This document shows, in pieces, positions 16,959 through 25,985 of a stretch of DNA of 64,000 bases; within the stretch, counting starts at the first letter, position 1; the number at the start of each line of letters is the position of its first letter. Origin of the DNA: Paraburkholderia heleia NBRC 101817 (GTDB taxonomy: Bacteria; Pseudomonadota; Gammaproteobacteria; Burkholderiales; Burkholderiaceae); the NCBI RefSeq assembly GCF_000739775.1, contig NZ_BBJH01000008.1:208632-272631 (forward strand). The letters run 5' to 3'. The translations under genes were made by a program, and so were the position numbers. Under the pieces are notes generated by a model. That model saw nothing but the letters and a program-made list of their open reading frames with translations, had not been told where the DNA came from and did not search any database.

Positions 16959-17876
16959 TTAACCGGCTTCCTGCCCCACCCGCGCCTCGAGGAATTGCAG
17001 CAAGGCGCGCACCTTGGTCGAATGACGCCGGTTGGGCAGATACGCGGCATAAGCGACGGCGTCGCCGTTGTGCGGTGTCACGCTCCAGTCGGCGAGGCAG
17101 TGCATCAACCGGCCCGCGCGGACATGCTCGTTGACGAGCCACGCGGGCAGGAGCGCCAGCCCCTGGCCGGCCAGCGCCGCTGCCACCAGCATGTCGAGGT
17201 TGTTGGAAATGAGCCGCCCGCGCACATTCGCCTTTTCCTCCAGATCGCCGCGCGCGAACGTCCAGACCTGGTGCGCGCGGTAACTGCCGCCATACGCGAT
17301 GCGCAGGCATTCGTGTTCCACGATTTCGCCGGGATGCCGGGGCATGCCCGCGCGTTCGAGATACCCGTGGCTCGCGACGACAATACGCGGGTTCCCGGCC
17401 AACTTCCTCACGATGAGATTGGGATCTGCCGACGGCAACCCGATTCTCACCGCGACGTCGATGCGCTCGACAGCAAGGTCTACGAAATGATCGGCAACCA
17501 CCACGTCGAGCGCGACGCGAGGATACTCGCGCAGATACGCCGTGAGATGCGGCGCGAGCACGACGCGATTGTAAACGGATGGCACGGTGATACGCAGCGC
17601 GCCAGCCGGCGCGGCGCCGCTGTCGATCACGCTCTCGTCGGCTTCGGCGAGGTCGTCGAGGATCCTCGAGATCTGCTCCACATATGCCGTGCCCGCTTCG
17701 GTCAGACTCACGCGGCGGGTCGTACGCGTGAGCAGCGCCGTGCCGAGCGCGGCTTCGAGGGCGTCCATCAGGCGCGTGACCGACGACGTCGCCACGCCAA
17801 GACGTTGGGCGGCCCTGGCGAAGCCGCCCGCATCGGCGACTTCGAGCAGGGTGTTCAGTGCGAGTAGCTTGTCCAT
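16959..17876 (-). CDS. LysR-family transcriptional regulator
   Basis: A 305-residue LysR protein with a normal N-terminal helix-turn-helix (LEVADAGGFARAAQRLGVAT, SSVTRLMDALEAALG) and effector domain (RITVPSVYNRVVLAPHLTAY, NNLDMLVAAALAGQGLALLP). The ATG at 17876 (MDKLLALNTLLEV) is the natural start; an in-frame extension to 17954 is unlikely. It diverges from the MFS transporter at 18291 across 414 bp and is the likely regulator of that gene and perhaps of the dehydrogenase cluster beyond it. Confidence 0.92.
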   Translation of the reverse strand: MDKLLALNTLLEVADAGGFARAAQRLGVATSSVTRLMDALEAALGTALLTRTTRRVSLTEAGTAYVEQISRILDDLAEADESVIDSGAAPAGALRITVPSVYNRVVLAPHLTAYLREYPRVALDVVVADHFVDLAVERIDVAVRIGLPSADPNLIVRKLAGNPRIVVASHGYLERAGMPRHPGEIVEHECLRIAYGGSYRAHQVWTFARGDLEEKANVRGRLISNNLDMLVAAALAGQGLALLPAWLVNEHVRAGRLMHCLADWSVTPHNGDAVAYAAYLPNRRHSTKVRALLQFLEARVGQEAG

Positions 17877-18290
17877 GACGGCGATTATGCCAGCGTGATG
17901 CGGCTGCAGTCGGTGAATGGCGCCGGCACGCCTCTCTTTTTGCCGTCCGATCATTTCTCGCGACTTTCAACGCGGATTCACGGGGGGCACGCAACAATTA
18001 ACAGCCCGATTCAAGACTTTTCAGGCGCGTCGTGACACGCTTGCAGCGTCACATAGACACGCGGAGCCGCCGCGGGAGCGACTGCGGCGCGCCTGGAACC
18101 TGGGGCCTTGCGTTGCGCACGGCGCAATGGGCGGTTGCGCCGCGGGTGTATTCCGATGCCGTCGCCGAATGCCTAATCTCGACGCAACCGACATCGCCCC
18201 TTCCGTTCCGGTGTCGCGACGACGGGGACCCGCTGCGCTCGAGTATCGAATCGCCCCCGCCACAGTGACTTCATCGTTCAAGGAACCATC
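17877..18290. other. Divergent LysR/MFS intergenic region
   Basis: No convincing gene. The region should contain the promoters for both genes and LysR sites. AAGGA stands seven bases before the MFS ATG. I see no clear operator repeat. Confidence 0.4.
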
Positions 18291-19514
18291 ATGCCCACGC
18301 CCTCGAGCACGCTTGGCCACAAGACGCAGGCAATCAAGCTCACCCAGGGACTCATTGCGTTGTTCGCATTCAGTTGCGGTGCGATCGTCGCCAACCTGTA
18401 CTACGCGCAGCCGATCACCGAACTGATCGGCCCGTCGCTGCACATGTCGGCCGGTTCGGCGAGCCTGATCGTGTCGCTCACGCAGATCGGCTATGCACTC
18501 GGCCTGTTCTTCATCGTGCCACTCGGCGATCTGCTCGAAAACCGCAAGCTCATGATCACAACGGCCCTCGTGTCGATTGCGAGCCTCGCGGCGGCCTCGC
18601 TCGCGCACTCTCCCGGCGGGTTCCTCGCCCTCTCGCTGCTGATCGGCTTCAGCTCCGTCGCCGTGCAGATCCTCATTCCGCTCGCGGCACACCTTGCGCC
18701 CGATCACGCGCGCGGCCGCATTGTCGGAACGATCATGAGCGGCCTGCTGCTCGGCATCCTGCTCGCGCGCCCGCTCGCAAGCGTCGTCGCCGATCATTTC
18801 GGCTGGCGCTTCGTGTTCGCCGCCGCGGCAGTGCTCATGGCGCTCGTCACGGCCATCCTCGCGCTGACCATTCCACGCCGCCAGCCCGAGCATCAGGCGT
18901 CCTATTTCGCGCTCATCGGGTCGCTGCTGGACCTCGTGCGCACCATGCCGGTGCTGCGCCACCGCGCCTTCTATCAAGGGCTGATGTTCGCCTCGTTCAG
19001 CCTGTTCTGGACCGCCGTGCCCATCGAACTCACTCGCCACTATGGCCTCTCGCAGTCCGCGATCGCAGTCTTCGCGCTGGTCGGCGCCATCGGCGCGACG
19101 TCCGCGCCGGTCGCCGGCCGCCTCGCCGATGCGGGCCACTCCGTGCGGGCCACGTTCATCGCCTTGATCGCTGCCGCGCTGGCCTGCACGCCCGCGCTGA
19201 TTCATCCCGCGTTCGGCGTATACGGTCTCGTCGTCACGGGCATCGTGCTGGACTTCGCCGTACAGATGAACATGGTCCTCGGGCAGCGGGAAATCTACGC
19301 GCTTCACGCGCCGAGCCGCGGCCGTCTCAACGCGCTCTACATGACGAGCATCTTCGTCGGTGGCGCGATCGGCTCGGCGCTGGCGAGCACGCTGTATGAA
19401 CACGGCGGCTGGGCGCTCGTCGCGGGCGTCGCGCTGGCTTTCCCGCTCGTCTCGTTCGTCCATTTTCTGCTCGTGGGCCGCCCGCATGCGCGCGCGAACG
19501 CGAGCACGCCTTGA
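18291..19514 (+). CDS. MFS transporter (drug/metabolite efflux type)
   Basis: A 407-residue, 12-segment major facilitator protein. Landmarks: AIVANLYYAQPITELIGPSL in the first helix region, the loop 2-3 motif FFIVPLGDLLENRKLM, helix 4 LAPDHARGRIVGTIMSGLLL, and a second half beginning near PVLRHRAFYQGLMFASFSLF. It resembles exporters of small organic molecules; the substrate is unknown. It has a good ribosome site. It diverges from a LysR gene and is followed by the cytochrome/molybdenum dehydrogenase genes after 193 bp and a possible terminator. Confidence 0.9.
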   Translation: MPTPSSTLGHKTQAIKLTQGLIALFAFSCGAIVANLYYAQPITELIGPSLHMSAGSASLIVSLTQIGYALGLFFIVPLGDLLENRKLMITTALVSIASLAAASLAHSPGGFLALSLLIGFSSVAVQILIPLAAHLAPDHARGRIVGTIMSGLLLGILLARPLASVVADHFGWRFVFAAAAVLMALVTAILALTIPRRQPEHQASYFALIGSLLDLVRTMPVLRHRAFYQGLMFASFSLFWTAVPIELTRHYGLSQSAIAVFALVGAIGATSAPVAGRLADAGHSVRATFIALIAAALACTPALIHPAFGVYGLVVTGIVLDFAVQMNMVLGQREIYALHAPSRGRLNALYMTSIFVGGAIGSALASTLYEHGGWALVAGVALAFPLVSFVHFLLVGRPHARANASTP

Positions 19515-19520
19515 CCGGTC

Positions 19521-19548
19521 TGCCGCGCCCCTGACCCGGTGCGCGGCA
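19521..19548 (+). terminator. Inverted repeat downstream of MFS gene
   Basis: TGCCGCGC (19521-19528) pairs with GCGCGGCA (19541-19548) around a 12-base loop, seven bases after the MFS stop. It has no T-run, so it may act weakly or only as an RNA 3' stabiliser. Confidence 0.4.
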
Positions 19549-19597
19549 CGTTGCTGACCGATGCCCGGCCGTCTCATCCGCTTCAGGAATCCTGACC

Positions 19598-19711
19598 ATG
19601 TCCTACTTGCTGAGCCACGCCGAGACATCCAGCTTCGCGCCCATGCGGCGCGCGCGAGCGGGCGCGACGACCCGGGCCGCGCATGCGGTCGCGCAGCGGG
19701 AGCCTTCATGA
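19598..19711 (+). CDS. Possible 37-residue leader peptide coupled to the cytochrome gene
   Basis: A short frame (MSYLLSHAETSSFAPMRRAR, then an Ala/Arg-rich end) whose TGA overlaps the ATG of the cytochrome gene as ATGA. AGGA lies about ten bases before its ATG. I do not recognise it. The four-base overlap could couple translation, but a chance frame in GC-rich DNA is equally possible. Confidence 0.25.
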   Translation: MSYLLSHAETSSFAPMRRARAGATTRAAHAVAQREPS

Positions 19712-20991
19712 ACCGCAGAGGACTCTGGATCGGTGCGGCGGCAATCATCGTCGCGGGCCTCGCGGCCGCCGCGGCAATCATGTACAGACCGCCCGTCGCG
19801 CCCATTACACCGCCGTCGCCGGACAGCTTCGACGCGCCGCTCAAGCGCGAGGGCGCACGCGTGGTCGCGCTCGGCGACTGTATCGTCTGCCACACGGCGA
19901 AAGGCGGCCGTCCCTTCGCGGGCGGCCTGCCGCTCGCCACGCCGTTCGGCACGATCTACGCGACCAACATCACGCCGGATCCGCAAACCGGCATCGGCAC
20001 GTGGTCCGAGGCCGCCTTTGCGCGCGCCGTGCGGCATGGGATCTCGCGGGACGGGCATCTGCTCTATCCCGCGTTTCCGTACGTGCATTTCACCCGCATG
20101 TCCGACCACGACATTGCCGCCGCCTACGCCTACCTGATGAGCCGCGAACCGGTTCAGGCGAGTACGCCGGCCAACGAGCTGGTCTTCCCGCTGAATTTCA
20201 GGCCGCCGGTGGCGTTCTGGAACCTGCTGTTTCTGCGCACAGGTGCGCGCGAAGCGGACGCTTCGCAGGACGCGCAGTGGAACCGCGGCAAGCTGCTCGT
20301 CGATGGTCTCGGCCACTGTGCCTCGTGCCACTCGCCGCTGAACGCGATCGGCGGCGAGAAGGCCGGCCGCGCTTTCGACGGCGGCGTGGTGGACGGCTGG
20401 GAAGCGCCCCCGCTCAATGCGCTGGACAGCGCGGCGAAGCCGTGGACGAAGACGCAGCTCGTCGCCTACCTGCGCACCGGACGCGCCTCGGAGCACGGCG
20501 CCGCCGCAGGCCCGATGCTGCCGGTCACGCGCGATCTCGCGACCGTGCCGGTGGAAGACGTCGAGGCGATCGCCACCTACGTCCTCTCGCTCCAGAAGGG
20601 CGCGCCGGGCGAAGCCACGCCTGCCGTGCGCGTCGCGGCACGCGAAGCCACGCCCGCCGAACAGCGCGGCGCCGTCATCTTCAACGCCTCGTGCGCGCAG
20701 TGCCACGGTCCCGGCTCACCCATGCAGACGATCGGCGAGCGTCCGACGCTCGCGTTCAGCACGGCGGTCAACTCGGGCACGCCGCGCAACGCCGTGCAGA
20801 TGATCCTGAACGGCATCGACTGGAACGGCGCAGACGTGATGAACTACATGCCCGCGTTCATGGGCGTCTACAACGACCAGCAAATCGCCGACCTCGTCGC
20901 CTACCTCCGCGGCGCCTACTCGACACGACCCGCGTGGCCCGACGCCGAACCCCTCGTCGCCCAGCTCAGAAAGGAGGACAGTGCGCGATGA
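19708..20991 (+). CDS. Membrane-anchored triheme cytochrome c subunit of a molybdenum dehydrogenase
   Basis: A 427-residue protein with an N-terminal membrane anchor or signal (MNRRGLWIGAAAIIVAGLAA) and three c-type heme sites: CIVCH at residues 58-62, CASCH near 205 and CAQCH near 330. This is the three-domain cytochrome of membrane-bound alcohol, aldehyde and nicotinate-type dehydrogenases, which passes electrons from the dehydrogenase to ubiquinone or an oxidase on the periplasmic side. Its stop overlaps the next start by four bases (ATGA at 20988), so it is translated together with the [2Fe-2S] subunit. An in-frame start at 19561 adds only unconserved residues. Confidence 0.92.
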   Translation: MNRRGLWIGAAAIIVAGLAAAAAIMYRPPVAPITPPSPDSFDAPLKREGARVVALGDCIVCHTAKGGRPFAGGLPLATPFGTIYATNITPDPQTGIGTWSEAAFARAVRHGISRDGHLLYPAFPYVHFTRMSDHDIAAAYAYLMSREPVQASTPANELVFPLNFRPPVAFWNLLFLRTGAREADASQDAQWNRGKLLVDGLGHCASCHSPLNAIGGEKAGRAFDGGVVDGWEAPPLNALDSAAKPWTKTQLVAYLRTGRASEHGAAAGPMLPVTRDLATVPVEDVEAIATYVLSLQKGAPGEATPAVRVAAREATPAEQRGAVIFNASCAQCHGPGSPMQTIGERPTLAFSTAVNSGTPRNAVQMILNGIDWNGADVMNYMPAFMGVYNDQQIADLVAYLRGAYSTRPAWPDAEPLVAQLRKEDSAR

Positions 20992-21500
20992 TTTCACTGA
21001 ACGTAAACGGCGCGCAGCACGCGCTCGACATCGATCCATCCACGCCGCTGCTGTACGTGCTGCGCAACGATCTCAAGCTGCATGGCGCGAAGTTCGGCTG
21101 CGGACTCGGTCAATGCGGCGCGTGCACCGTCATCGTGGACGGCGAAGCGACCTTCTCCTGCCTCGTGCCAGTCAGCGCGATCGGCACGAAGCCGGTTCGC
21201 ACGCTTGAAAGCCTCGGCAGCGCGGCGCACCCGGGCGCGTTGCAGCAGTCGTTCATCAAGCATCAGGCGGCGCAGTGCGGCTACTGCATCGCGGGCATGA
21301 TCATGCGCGCGCAGGCGCTGCTGGATCGCAACCCGCATCCCACGGAGCAGGAGGTGCGCGTGCACATGGAGCCGAACCTGTGCCGTTGCGGCACGCACAT
21401 GCGCATTCTCGCCGCCATCCGCGACGTCGCGGGCCTGAGCGCACCACAGGCGAGCCCCCCGGCCACGCATCCCATCACTGCAGCGAAGACGGCATCATGA
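20988..21500 (+). CDS. [2Fe-2S] subunit of xanthine-dehydrogenase-family oxidoreductase (IorA-like)
   Basis: A 170-residue protein with two [2Fe-2S] clusters: a plant-ferredoxin-type site with Cys38, Cys43, Cys46 and Cys58 (FGCGLGQCGACTVIVDGEAT), and a helical domain with CGYC and CRC (QCGYCIAGMIMRAQALL, LCRCGTHMRILAAIRD). It carries electrons from the molybdenum centre to the cytochrome. It overlaps the cytochrome gene before it and the large subunit after it by four bases each, a tightly coupled operon. About 15 residues at the C-terminus are disordered. Confidence 0.93.
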   Translation: MISLNVNGAQHALDIDPSTPLLYVLRNDLKLHGAKFGCGLGQCGACTVIVDGEATFSCLVPVSAIGTKPVRTLESLGSAAHPGALQQSFIKHQAAQCGYCIAGMIMRAQALLDRNPHPTEQEVRVHMEPNLCRCGTHMRILAAIRDVAGLSAPQASPPATHPITAAKTAS

Positions 21501-23776
21501 GCCACCACGACGACGATTCCATCGACGCACCCATTGACGAACGCCGCCGGCACTTCATGATTTCTGGCGCGCTCTTCGTCGCGTTCAGCATGGTCAAGGG
21601 CGCGGACATACTCGCCCAGGAGGTCATCGCCGACGAAGGCGCGGCCGTGCACGTCGCGAAGGAGACCCAGGCGCTTGCCGGCAGCCTGAAAACCAATCCG
21701 CTGCTCGATGCGTGGATCAAGATCACGCCCGCAGGCAAGGTCACAGTCTTTACGGGCAAGGTCGAACTCGGCACGGGCGTGCGCACGGCGCTGCTTCAGG
21801 TCGCCGCCGAAGAGCTGGACATGGCGCCCTCGCTCATCAGGTTCCTCACCGCCGACACGGGCGCCTCGCCCGACGAGGGCCTCACGGCAGGCAGCCACAC
21901 CATGGCGGACAGCGGCAGTGCGCTGCTCAATGCCGCGGCGCAAGTGCGCGGGCTGCTCGTCGGCGCCGCCGCGAAGCACTTCGGCGTCGATCCCGGCACG
22001 CTCAGCGCGAGCGATGCCATCATTCGCACACAGGACGGCCGCACGATGCACTACGGCGAAGCCGTCGGCCTCGTGGACCTGCATCGCAACGCAACGCCCA
22101 ATTCGCCGCTCAAGGACCCGAAGACGTTCCGCGTGATCGGCACACCGTTGCCGCGGCTCGATATACCGTCGAAGGTCACGGGCGGCGCGAGCTATGTCCA
22201 GGACATGCAGCTGCCGGGCATGCTGCACGCACGCGTCGTCATGCCGCCCGTGTACGACGCGAAACTCCTCGCATTCGACGAAGCCGCCATCATGAGGATG
22301 CCCGGCGTCGTGAGGATCGTGCGCGACGGCAGCATGCTGGCCGTGGTGGCGCAAGGCGAATGGCAAGCGGTAACGGCGCAACGCGCCCTTGCGGCCAGCT
22401 GCCAATGGTCGCCGGGGCGTGCCCTGCCCGATCCGGCAACCGTGCATCGCGACCTCAAGCCGCTCTGCACGCAGCAGATCAAGATCGCGGACCATCATGT
22501 TCCCTCCGCGCCCGCCGTGAAAACGCTGGAAGCGCGCTTCATCAAGCGGTATTTGCTGCACGGCTCGATCGGGCCTTCGTGCGCCGTCGCGCATCTCGAG
22601 GGGGGCCAGCTCACCGTCTGGACCCATTCACAAGGCGTCTATCCGCTGCGCGACGCGCTGGCCGAAATGCTCTCCATGCCAAAGGAAAGCGTGCGCTGCG
22701 TCCACACCGAAGGCTCCGGCTGCTATGGCCACAACGGCGCCGACGATGCCGCCGCGCATGCCGCGCTGATCGCCGTGGCCATGCCGGGGCATCCGGTGCG
22801 CGTGCAGTGGATGCGCGAACAGGAACACACGTGGGACCACTTCACGCCGGCCATGGTGACGGAGGTAAAGGCGTCGATCGATGCGGGCGGGCGCATCGTG
22901 GACTGGCAATACGCGCTCTGGAGCAGCTCGCACAACGAGCGCATCGTCAACGCCGGGCGGCTGCTGCCCGCGCGCATGCTGGAAAAGCCCTTTGTTTCCG
23001 CGCCTTCGACGCCGATGCTGCAACCGGAAGGCGGCGGCGACCGCAACGGCATCCCGCTCTACACGCTGCCCAACATCGAGGTGGTGAACAACTTCTCGCC
23101 GACCATGCCGCTGCAGACTTCGGCGATGCGCTCGCTCGGCGCGCATACCAACGTGTTCTCCATCGAGAGCACCATGGACGATCTCGCGCACATGGCCGGC
23201 ATCGATCCCGTCGAATTCCGCTTGCGCCACATGGACGACCCACGCGCGCGCGACGTGATCCAGCTTGCGGCGAAGCAGTTCGGCTGGCCGCGGCCGCCGC
23301 GCGCGCGCAATCGCGGTGTGGGTTTCGCGTTCGCGAAATACAAGAATCTGATGGCGTATGTCGCAATCGCCGTGGAAATCTCCGTCGAGCCCGAGACGGG
23401 TCTCGTGAGGCTGGAAGCGGCGCAGGCCGCCGTGGATTGCGGCCAGGTCGTGAATCCTGACGGTGCGCGCAACCAGATCGAAGGTGGCATCGTGCAATCG
23501 GCCAGCTGGACCCTGCACGAGAAACTGCGCTACGACACGAGCCGCATTCGCAGCTTCGACTGGGGAACGTACCCGATCCTGCGCTTCGACTCGGCGCCAA
23601 AGCGCATCGACGTGCACCTGATCGACCGTCCCGGCGCACCGTTCCTCGGTACGGCAGAGGCCTCGATGGGGCCTGCGGCGGGCGCACTCGCCAATGCGCT
23701 CTTCGACGCGACCGGCAAGCGGGTGCGCGAAATGCCGTTGGCGGGCGACACGCTGAGAAAACTCATCGAACTATAG
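21497..23776 (+). CDS. Molybdopterin-binding large subunit, IorB/aldehyde-dehydrogenase type
   Basis: A 759-residue xanthine-dehydrogenase-family subunit. The N-terminus has a Tat-like signal (ERRRHFMISGALFVAFSMV), fitting a periplasmic enzyme. Cofactor segments include TGKVELGTGVRTALLQVAAE, SGCYGHNGADDAAAHAALIA, TSAMRSLGAHTNVFSIESTM and, near the end, GTAEASMGPAAGALANALFD with the family's active-site Glu. It oxidises a carbon centre (N-heterocycle or aldehyde) using water as oxygen donor. Relatives include isoquinoline 1-oxidoreductase, nicotinate dehydrogenase and acetic-acid-bacterial aldehyde dehydrogenase, and the substrate cannot be chosen among these. No XdhC- or MocA-like maturation gene is nearby. 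Confidence 0.92.
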   Translation: MSHHDDDSIDAPIDERRRHFMISGALFVAFSMVKGADILAQEVIADEGAAVHVAKETQALAGSLKTNPLLDAWIKITPAGKVTVFTGKVELGTGVRTALLQVAAEELDMAPSLIRFLTADTGASPDEGLTAGSHTMADSGSALLNAAAQVRGLLVGAAAKHFGVDPGTLSASDAIIRTQDGRTMHYGEAVGLVDLHRNATPNSPLKDPKTFRVIGTPLPRLDIPSKVTGGASYVQDMQLPGMLHARVVMPPVYDAKLLAFDEAAIMRMPGVVRIVRDGSMLAVVAQGEWQAVTAQRALAASCQWSPGRALPDPATVHRDLKPLCTQQIKIADHHVPSAPAVKTLEARFIKRYLLHGSIGPSCAVAHLEGGQLTVWTHSQGVYPLRDALAEMLSMPKESVRCVHTEGSGCYGHNGADDAAAHAALIAVAMPGHPVRVQWMREQEHTWDHFTPAMVTEVKASIDAGGRIVDWQYALWSSSHNERIVNAGRLLPARMLEKPFVSAPSTPMLQPEGGGDRNGIPLYTLPNIEVVNNFSPTMPLQTSAMRSLGAHTNVFSIESTMDDLAHMAGIDPVEFRLRHMDDPRARDVIQLAAKQFGWPRPPRARNRGVGFAFAKYKNLMAYVAIAVEISVEPETGLVRLEAAQAAVDCGQVVNPDGARNQIEGGIVQSASWTLHEKLRYDTSRIRSFDWGTYPILRFDSAPKRIDVHLIDRPGAPFLGTAEASMGPAAGALANALFDATGKRVREMPLAGDTLRKLIEL

Positions 23777-23826
23777 GAGCCGCATGGCGGCCCACTTGCC
23801 GCCGGCCACGCCAACGCAACGCCGCA

Positions 23827-23845
23827 AGCCGGCGTAACGCCGGCT
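23827..23845. terminator. GC-rich hairpin between convergent genes
   Basis: AGCCGGCG-TAA-CGCCGGCT is a perfect 8-bp stem with a 3-base loop, between the dehydrogenase large-subunit stop and the convergent BON gene stop. It lacks a T-run but is very stable and well placed for termination from both sides. Confidence 0.45.
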
Positions 23846-23854
23846 GATGGCCGC

Positions 23855-24250
23855 CTAGTTGCCGGGCGTGCGCACTGTCAGCCGGTTGACGACCTGACTC
23901 ACGCCTTCCACGTCTTGCGCATGCTGCTGCGCGGCCGCGATCTGGGTGGCCTCGGGAACCGTTCCGGTGAGCGTGACCACGCCCGATTTTGCGAGCACGA
24001 CGACGTTTGCCATCCGCACATCGCCCTCCTTCGTCACCGCCTTGCGCACGGTTGCCGCCAGTTTGCGGTCGGCGGCTTTCGCGGCGTGGCGAGCCGCTTT
24101 GCGCGCCGCTTTCTCCTGTGCCGCGACCGGCGCGGCGTTCGGCGCGTGCGTCACGACAGGCGGCGAATAAGACGTTGCCGCATCGGCGGCCAAGGCGTGA
24201 ACGCTCGTCAATGCGAGTGCGGCCAGCAGTGGAATGAAATGGTGCTTCAT
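23855..24250 (-). CDS. Exported BON-domain protein
   Basis: A 131-residue protein: signal peptide (MKHHFIPLLAALALTSVHAL, cleavage near AADA), an Ala/Lys-rich helical stretch (EKAARKAARHAAKAADRKLA), and one BON domain (VVVLAKSGVVTLTGTVPEAT, VEGVSQVVNRLTVRTPGN). It has the same architecture as the protein at 4538 but low similarity outside the BON core. Its start overlaps the stop of the HD-like gene by four bases, so the two are co-translated. Likely a periplasmic stress or envelope protein. Confidence 0.87.
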   Translation of the reverse strand: MKHHFIPLLAALALTSVHALAADAATSYSPPVVTHAPNAAPVAAQEKAARKAARHAAKAADRKLAATVRKAVTKEGDVRMANVVVLAKSGVVTLTGTVPEATQIAAAQQHAQDVEGVSQVVNRLTVRTPGN

Positions 24251-24945
24251 GGTTTTTGTCTTCTTGAGTGGGAAAGAAAGTCCCTGTCCGGCCGAGTCCA
24301 GCGCGAGCCCAGAATGAGCCCGCAAAAATTCAGCCGGCAGTAGTCGGGATCGATGCGGGCAAGAATGTCCGCGCTCCACGTGCCGCTCGTCGTGTGCGGG
24401 CGATGGGCGACGCCTCTGCCGATCGCCCGGATCACGTCTTCGGAGAACGTGGCTTCGCGCGGATAGGCCGCGAGAATGGCCCCGCGCTCGGCGCACGTAT
24501 ACGCGTCGTAGTGCTCGCCGACAAGATCGGTCCACGCCGCTTGCGCCAGCAGGCGCGCAAGCGGCGAGACATGCTCCGGAATGCCCGGCGTGGTGTGCAA
24601 CGCGATCGCCCGCCACACGTCTTCGGCCACGTGGGGGGAGACACCCGCAAGCAGCGCGCGCGCCGCATCGGCGCTGTCCACCTCGTAGCGCAGGTTCGAG
24701 TGCGCATAGGCTGGGCTCAGGCCCATGTTTGCGTACATCGCGCTCACGTAGAGTGTTTCCGTGTCACATGCTTGTCTCCCGCGACGGGCGTCGAGCGCAG
24801 CGAACACGAATACACGACGCGCGTGTCCGACCAGAACGGGATCGAGCGCCGCGCACGCGTTCTCGACGGCGAGAGCCGCGAGCGCGGTGCGCGGAATAAT
24901 CACGCCCGCCACTTCGTCCGGTGTTGCCGCAAGTTCAGGCTTCAT
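24247..24945 (-). CDS. HD-domain-fold protein lacking the HD metal pair
   Basis: A 232-residue protein resembling the cyanamide-hydratase/HD-domain family: first His in PVLVGHARRVFVFAALDARR, then RYEVDSADAARALLAGVSPH, AIALHTTPGIPEHVSPL and LVGEHYDAYTCAERGAILAA. At the place where the family has the defining His-Asp (typically LFHDMGL) this protein reads MYANMGL, so both metal ligands are replaced by Ala-Asn. That predicts loss of the usual phosphohydrolase or hydratase activity. The ATG at 24945 (MKPELAATPDEVAGVIIPR) fits the family start; an open extension to 25239 is unrelated. It is coupled to the BON gene downstream and lies 56 bp from the alpha/beta hydrolase gene. Confidence 0.8.
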   Translation of the reverse strand: MKPELAATPDEVAGVIIPRTALAALAVENACAALDPVLVGHARRVFVFAALDARRGRQACDTETLYVSAMYANMGLSPAYAHSNLRYEVDSADAARALLAGVSPHVAEDVWRAIALHTTPGIPEHVSPLARLLAQAAWTDLVGEHYDAYTCAERGAILAAYPREATFSEDVIRAIGRGVAHRPHTTSGTWSADILARIDPDYCRLNFCGLILGSRWTRPDRDFLSHSRRQKP

Positions 24946-25001
24946 GACGCGCTCCGTGCTCACGCCTGTCACGCCGCGCGAGCGAAAGCCGGCAACCGGC
25001 C

Positions 25002-25985
25002 TTAGCCCTTCAGGAACGCCAGCAGATCCGCGTTCACCTCGGCAACATGCGTGCTGCACATACCGTGCGGTGCGCCGGGATAGACCTTGAGCGTCGCGTG
25101 CTTGACGAGCTTCGCCGACAGGCGCGCCGAATCGTCGATCGGCACGATCTGATCGTCGTCGCCGTGCAGAATGAGTGTCGGCATGTCCATCTTCTTCAGG
25201 TCCTCCGTGTAGTCGACCTCGGAGAACTGCTTGATGCACTCGTACTGGCCTTTGATCGAGCCCTGCATGCCCTGCCGCCAGAAGTCCTGCACGAGACCCT
25301 GCGAGACCTTCGCGTTCGGACGGTTAAAGCCATAGAACGGCGTAGCGAGGTCGAGGTAGAACTGCGAGCGGTTGGCTGCCACGCCGTCGCGAATGCCGTC
25401 GAACACGGACATCGGCAGGCCGCCGGGATTGGCCGCCGACTTGACCATCTGCGGCGGCACAGCGCCGATCAGCACCGCCTTTGCTACCCGCTTCGAGCCG
25501 TGCCTGCCGATGTAATGCGCCACCTCGCCGCCGCCCGTCGAGTGGCCGACGAGCATCGCGTTGCGCACATCGAGCGCATCGAGCACAGCTGCCAGATCGT
25601 CTGCGTAGGTGTCCATATCGTTTCCGGCGGACGGCTGGCCCGAGCGCCCGTGTCCCCGACGGTCGTGCGCGATCACGCGATAGCCCTGATTCACCAGAAA
25701 GAGCATTTGCGGATCCCACGCGTCCGCCGATAGCGGCCAGCCGTGCGAGAAGACCACCGGAGTGCCCGTGCCCCAGTCCTTGAAGTAGATCTCGGTGCCA
25801 TCCCTGGTCTTCACATAGCTGCCGTTGCGCTGATGCTCGCTGGCGCTGTGCGCGGCCGTGCCGCCGGCAGCCGACGCCACGGCGGGCAGACCCGACATTG
25901 CGATCGCACCGGCCACCCCTGCGCTGGCCGAAAGCATTCTGCGTCGCGTCGGCGACGGCGCGTTCGCGTTTTCTTGCAAGTTCAT
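25002..25985 (-). CDS. Exported alpha/beta hydrolase (non-heme chloroperoxidase/arylesterase type)
   Basis: A 327-residue protein with a twin-arginine-like signal ([20 protein letters not shown], cleavage near ASA) and a complete alpha/beta hydrolase domain. The oxyanion region is [14 protein letters not shown], the nucleophile is the Ser in [19 protein letters not shown], the acid is the Asp in [15 protein letters not shown] and the His is in [12 protein letters not shown]. This is the pattern of cofactor-free haloperoxidases and arylesterases, which also show perhydrolase activity. The ATG at 25985 is preferred over one 27 bases upstream. It diverges from the AraC gene at 26311. Confidence 0.9.
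   Translation of the reverse strand: MNLQENANAPSPTRRRMLSASAGVAGAIAMSGLPAVASAAGGTAAHSASEHQRNGSYVKTRDGTEIYFKDWGTGTPVVFSHGWPLSADAWDPQMLFLVNQGYRVIAHDRRGHGRSGQPSAGNDMDTYADDLAAVLDALDVRNAMLVGHSTGGGEVAHYIGRHGSKRVAKAVLIGAVPPQMVKSAANPGGLPMSVFDGIRDGVAANRSQFYLDLATPFYGFNRPNAKVSQGLVQDFWRQGMQGSIKGQYECIKQFSEVDYTEDLKKMDMPTLILHGDDDQIVPIDDSARLSAKLVKHATLKVYPGAPHGMCSTHVAEVNADLLAFLKG

Noticed and set aside
18021..19952. 643-codon minus-strand open frame
   Set aside because: Antisense to the MFS transporter and made mostly of Arg, Asp, Glu and His without domain structure.
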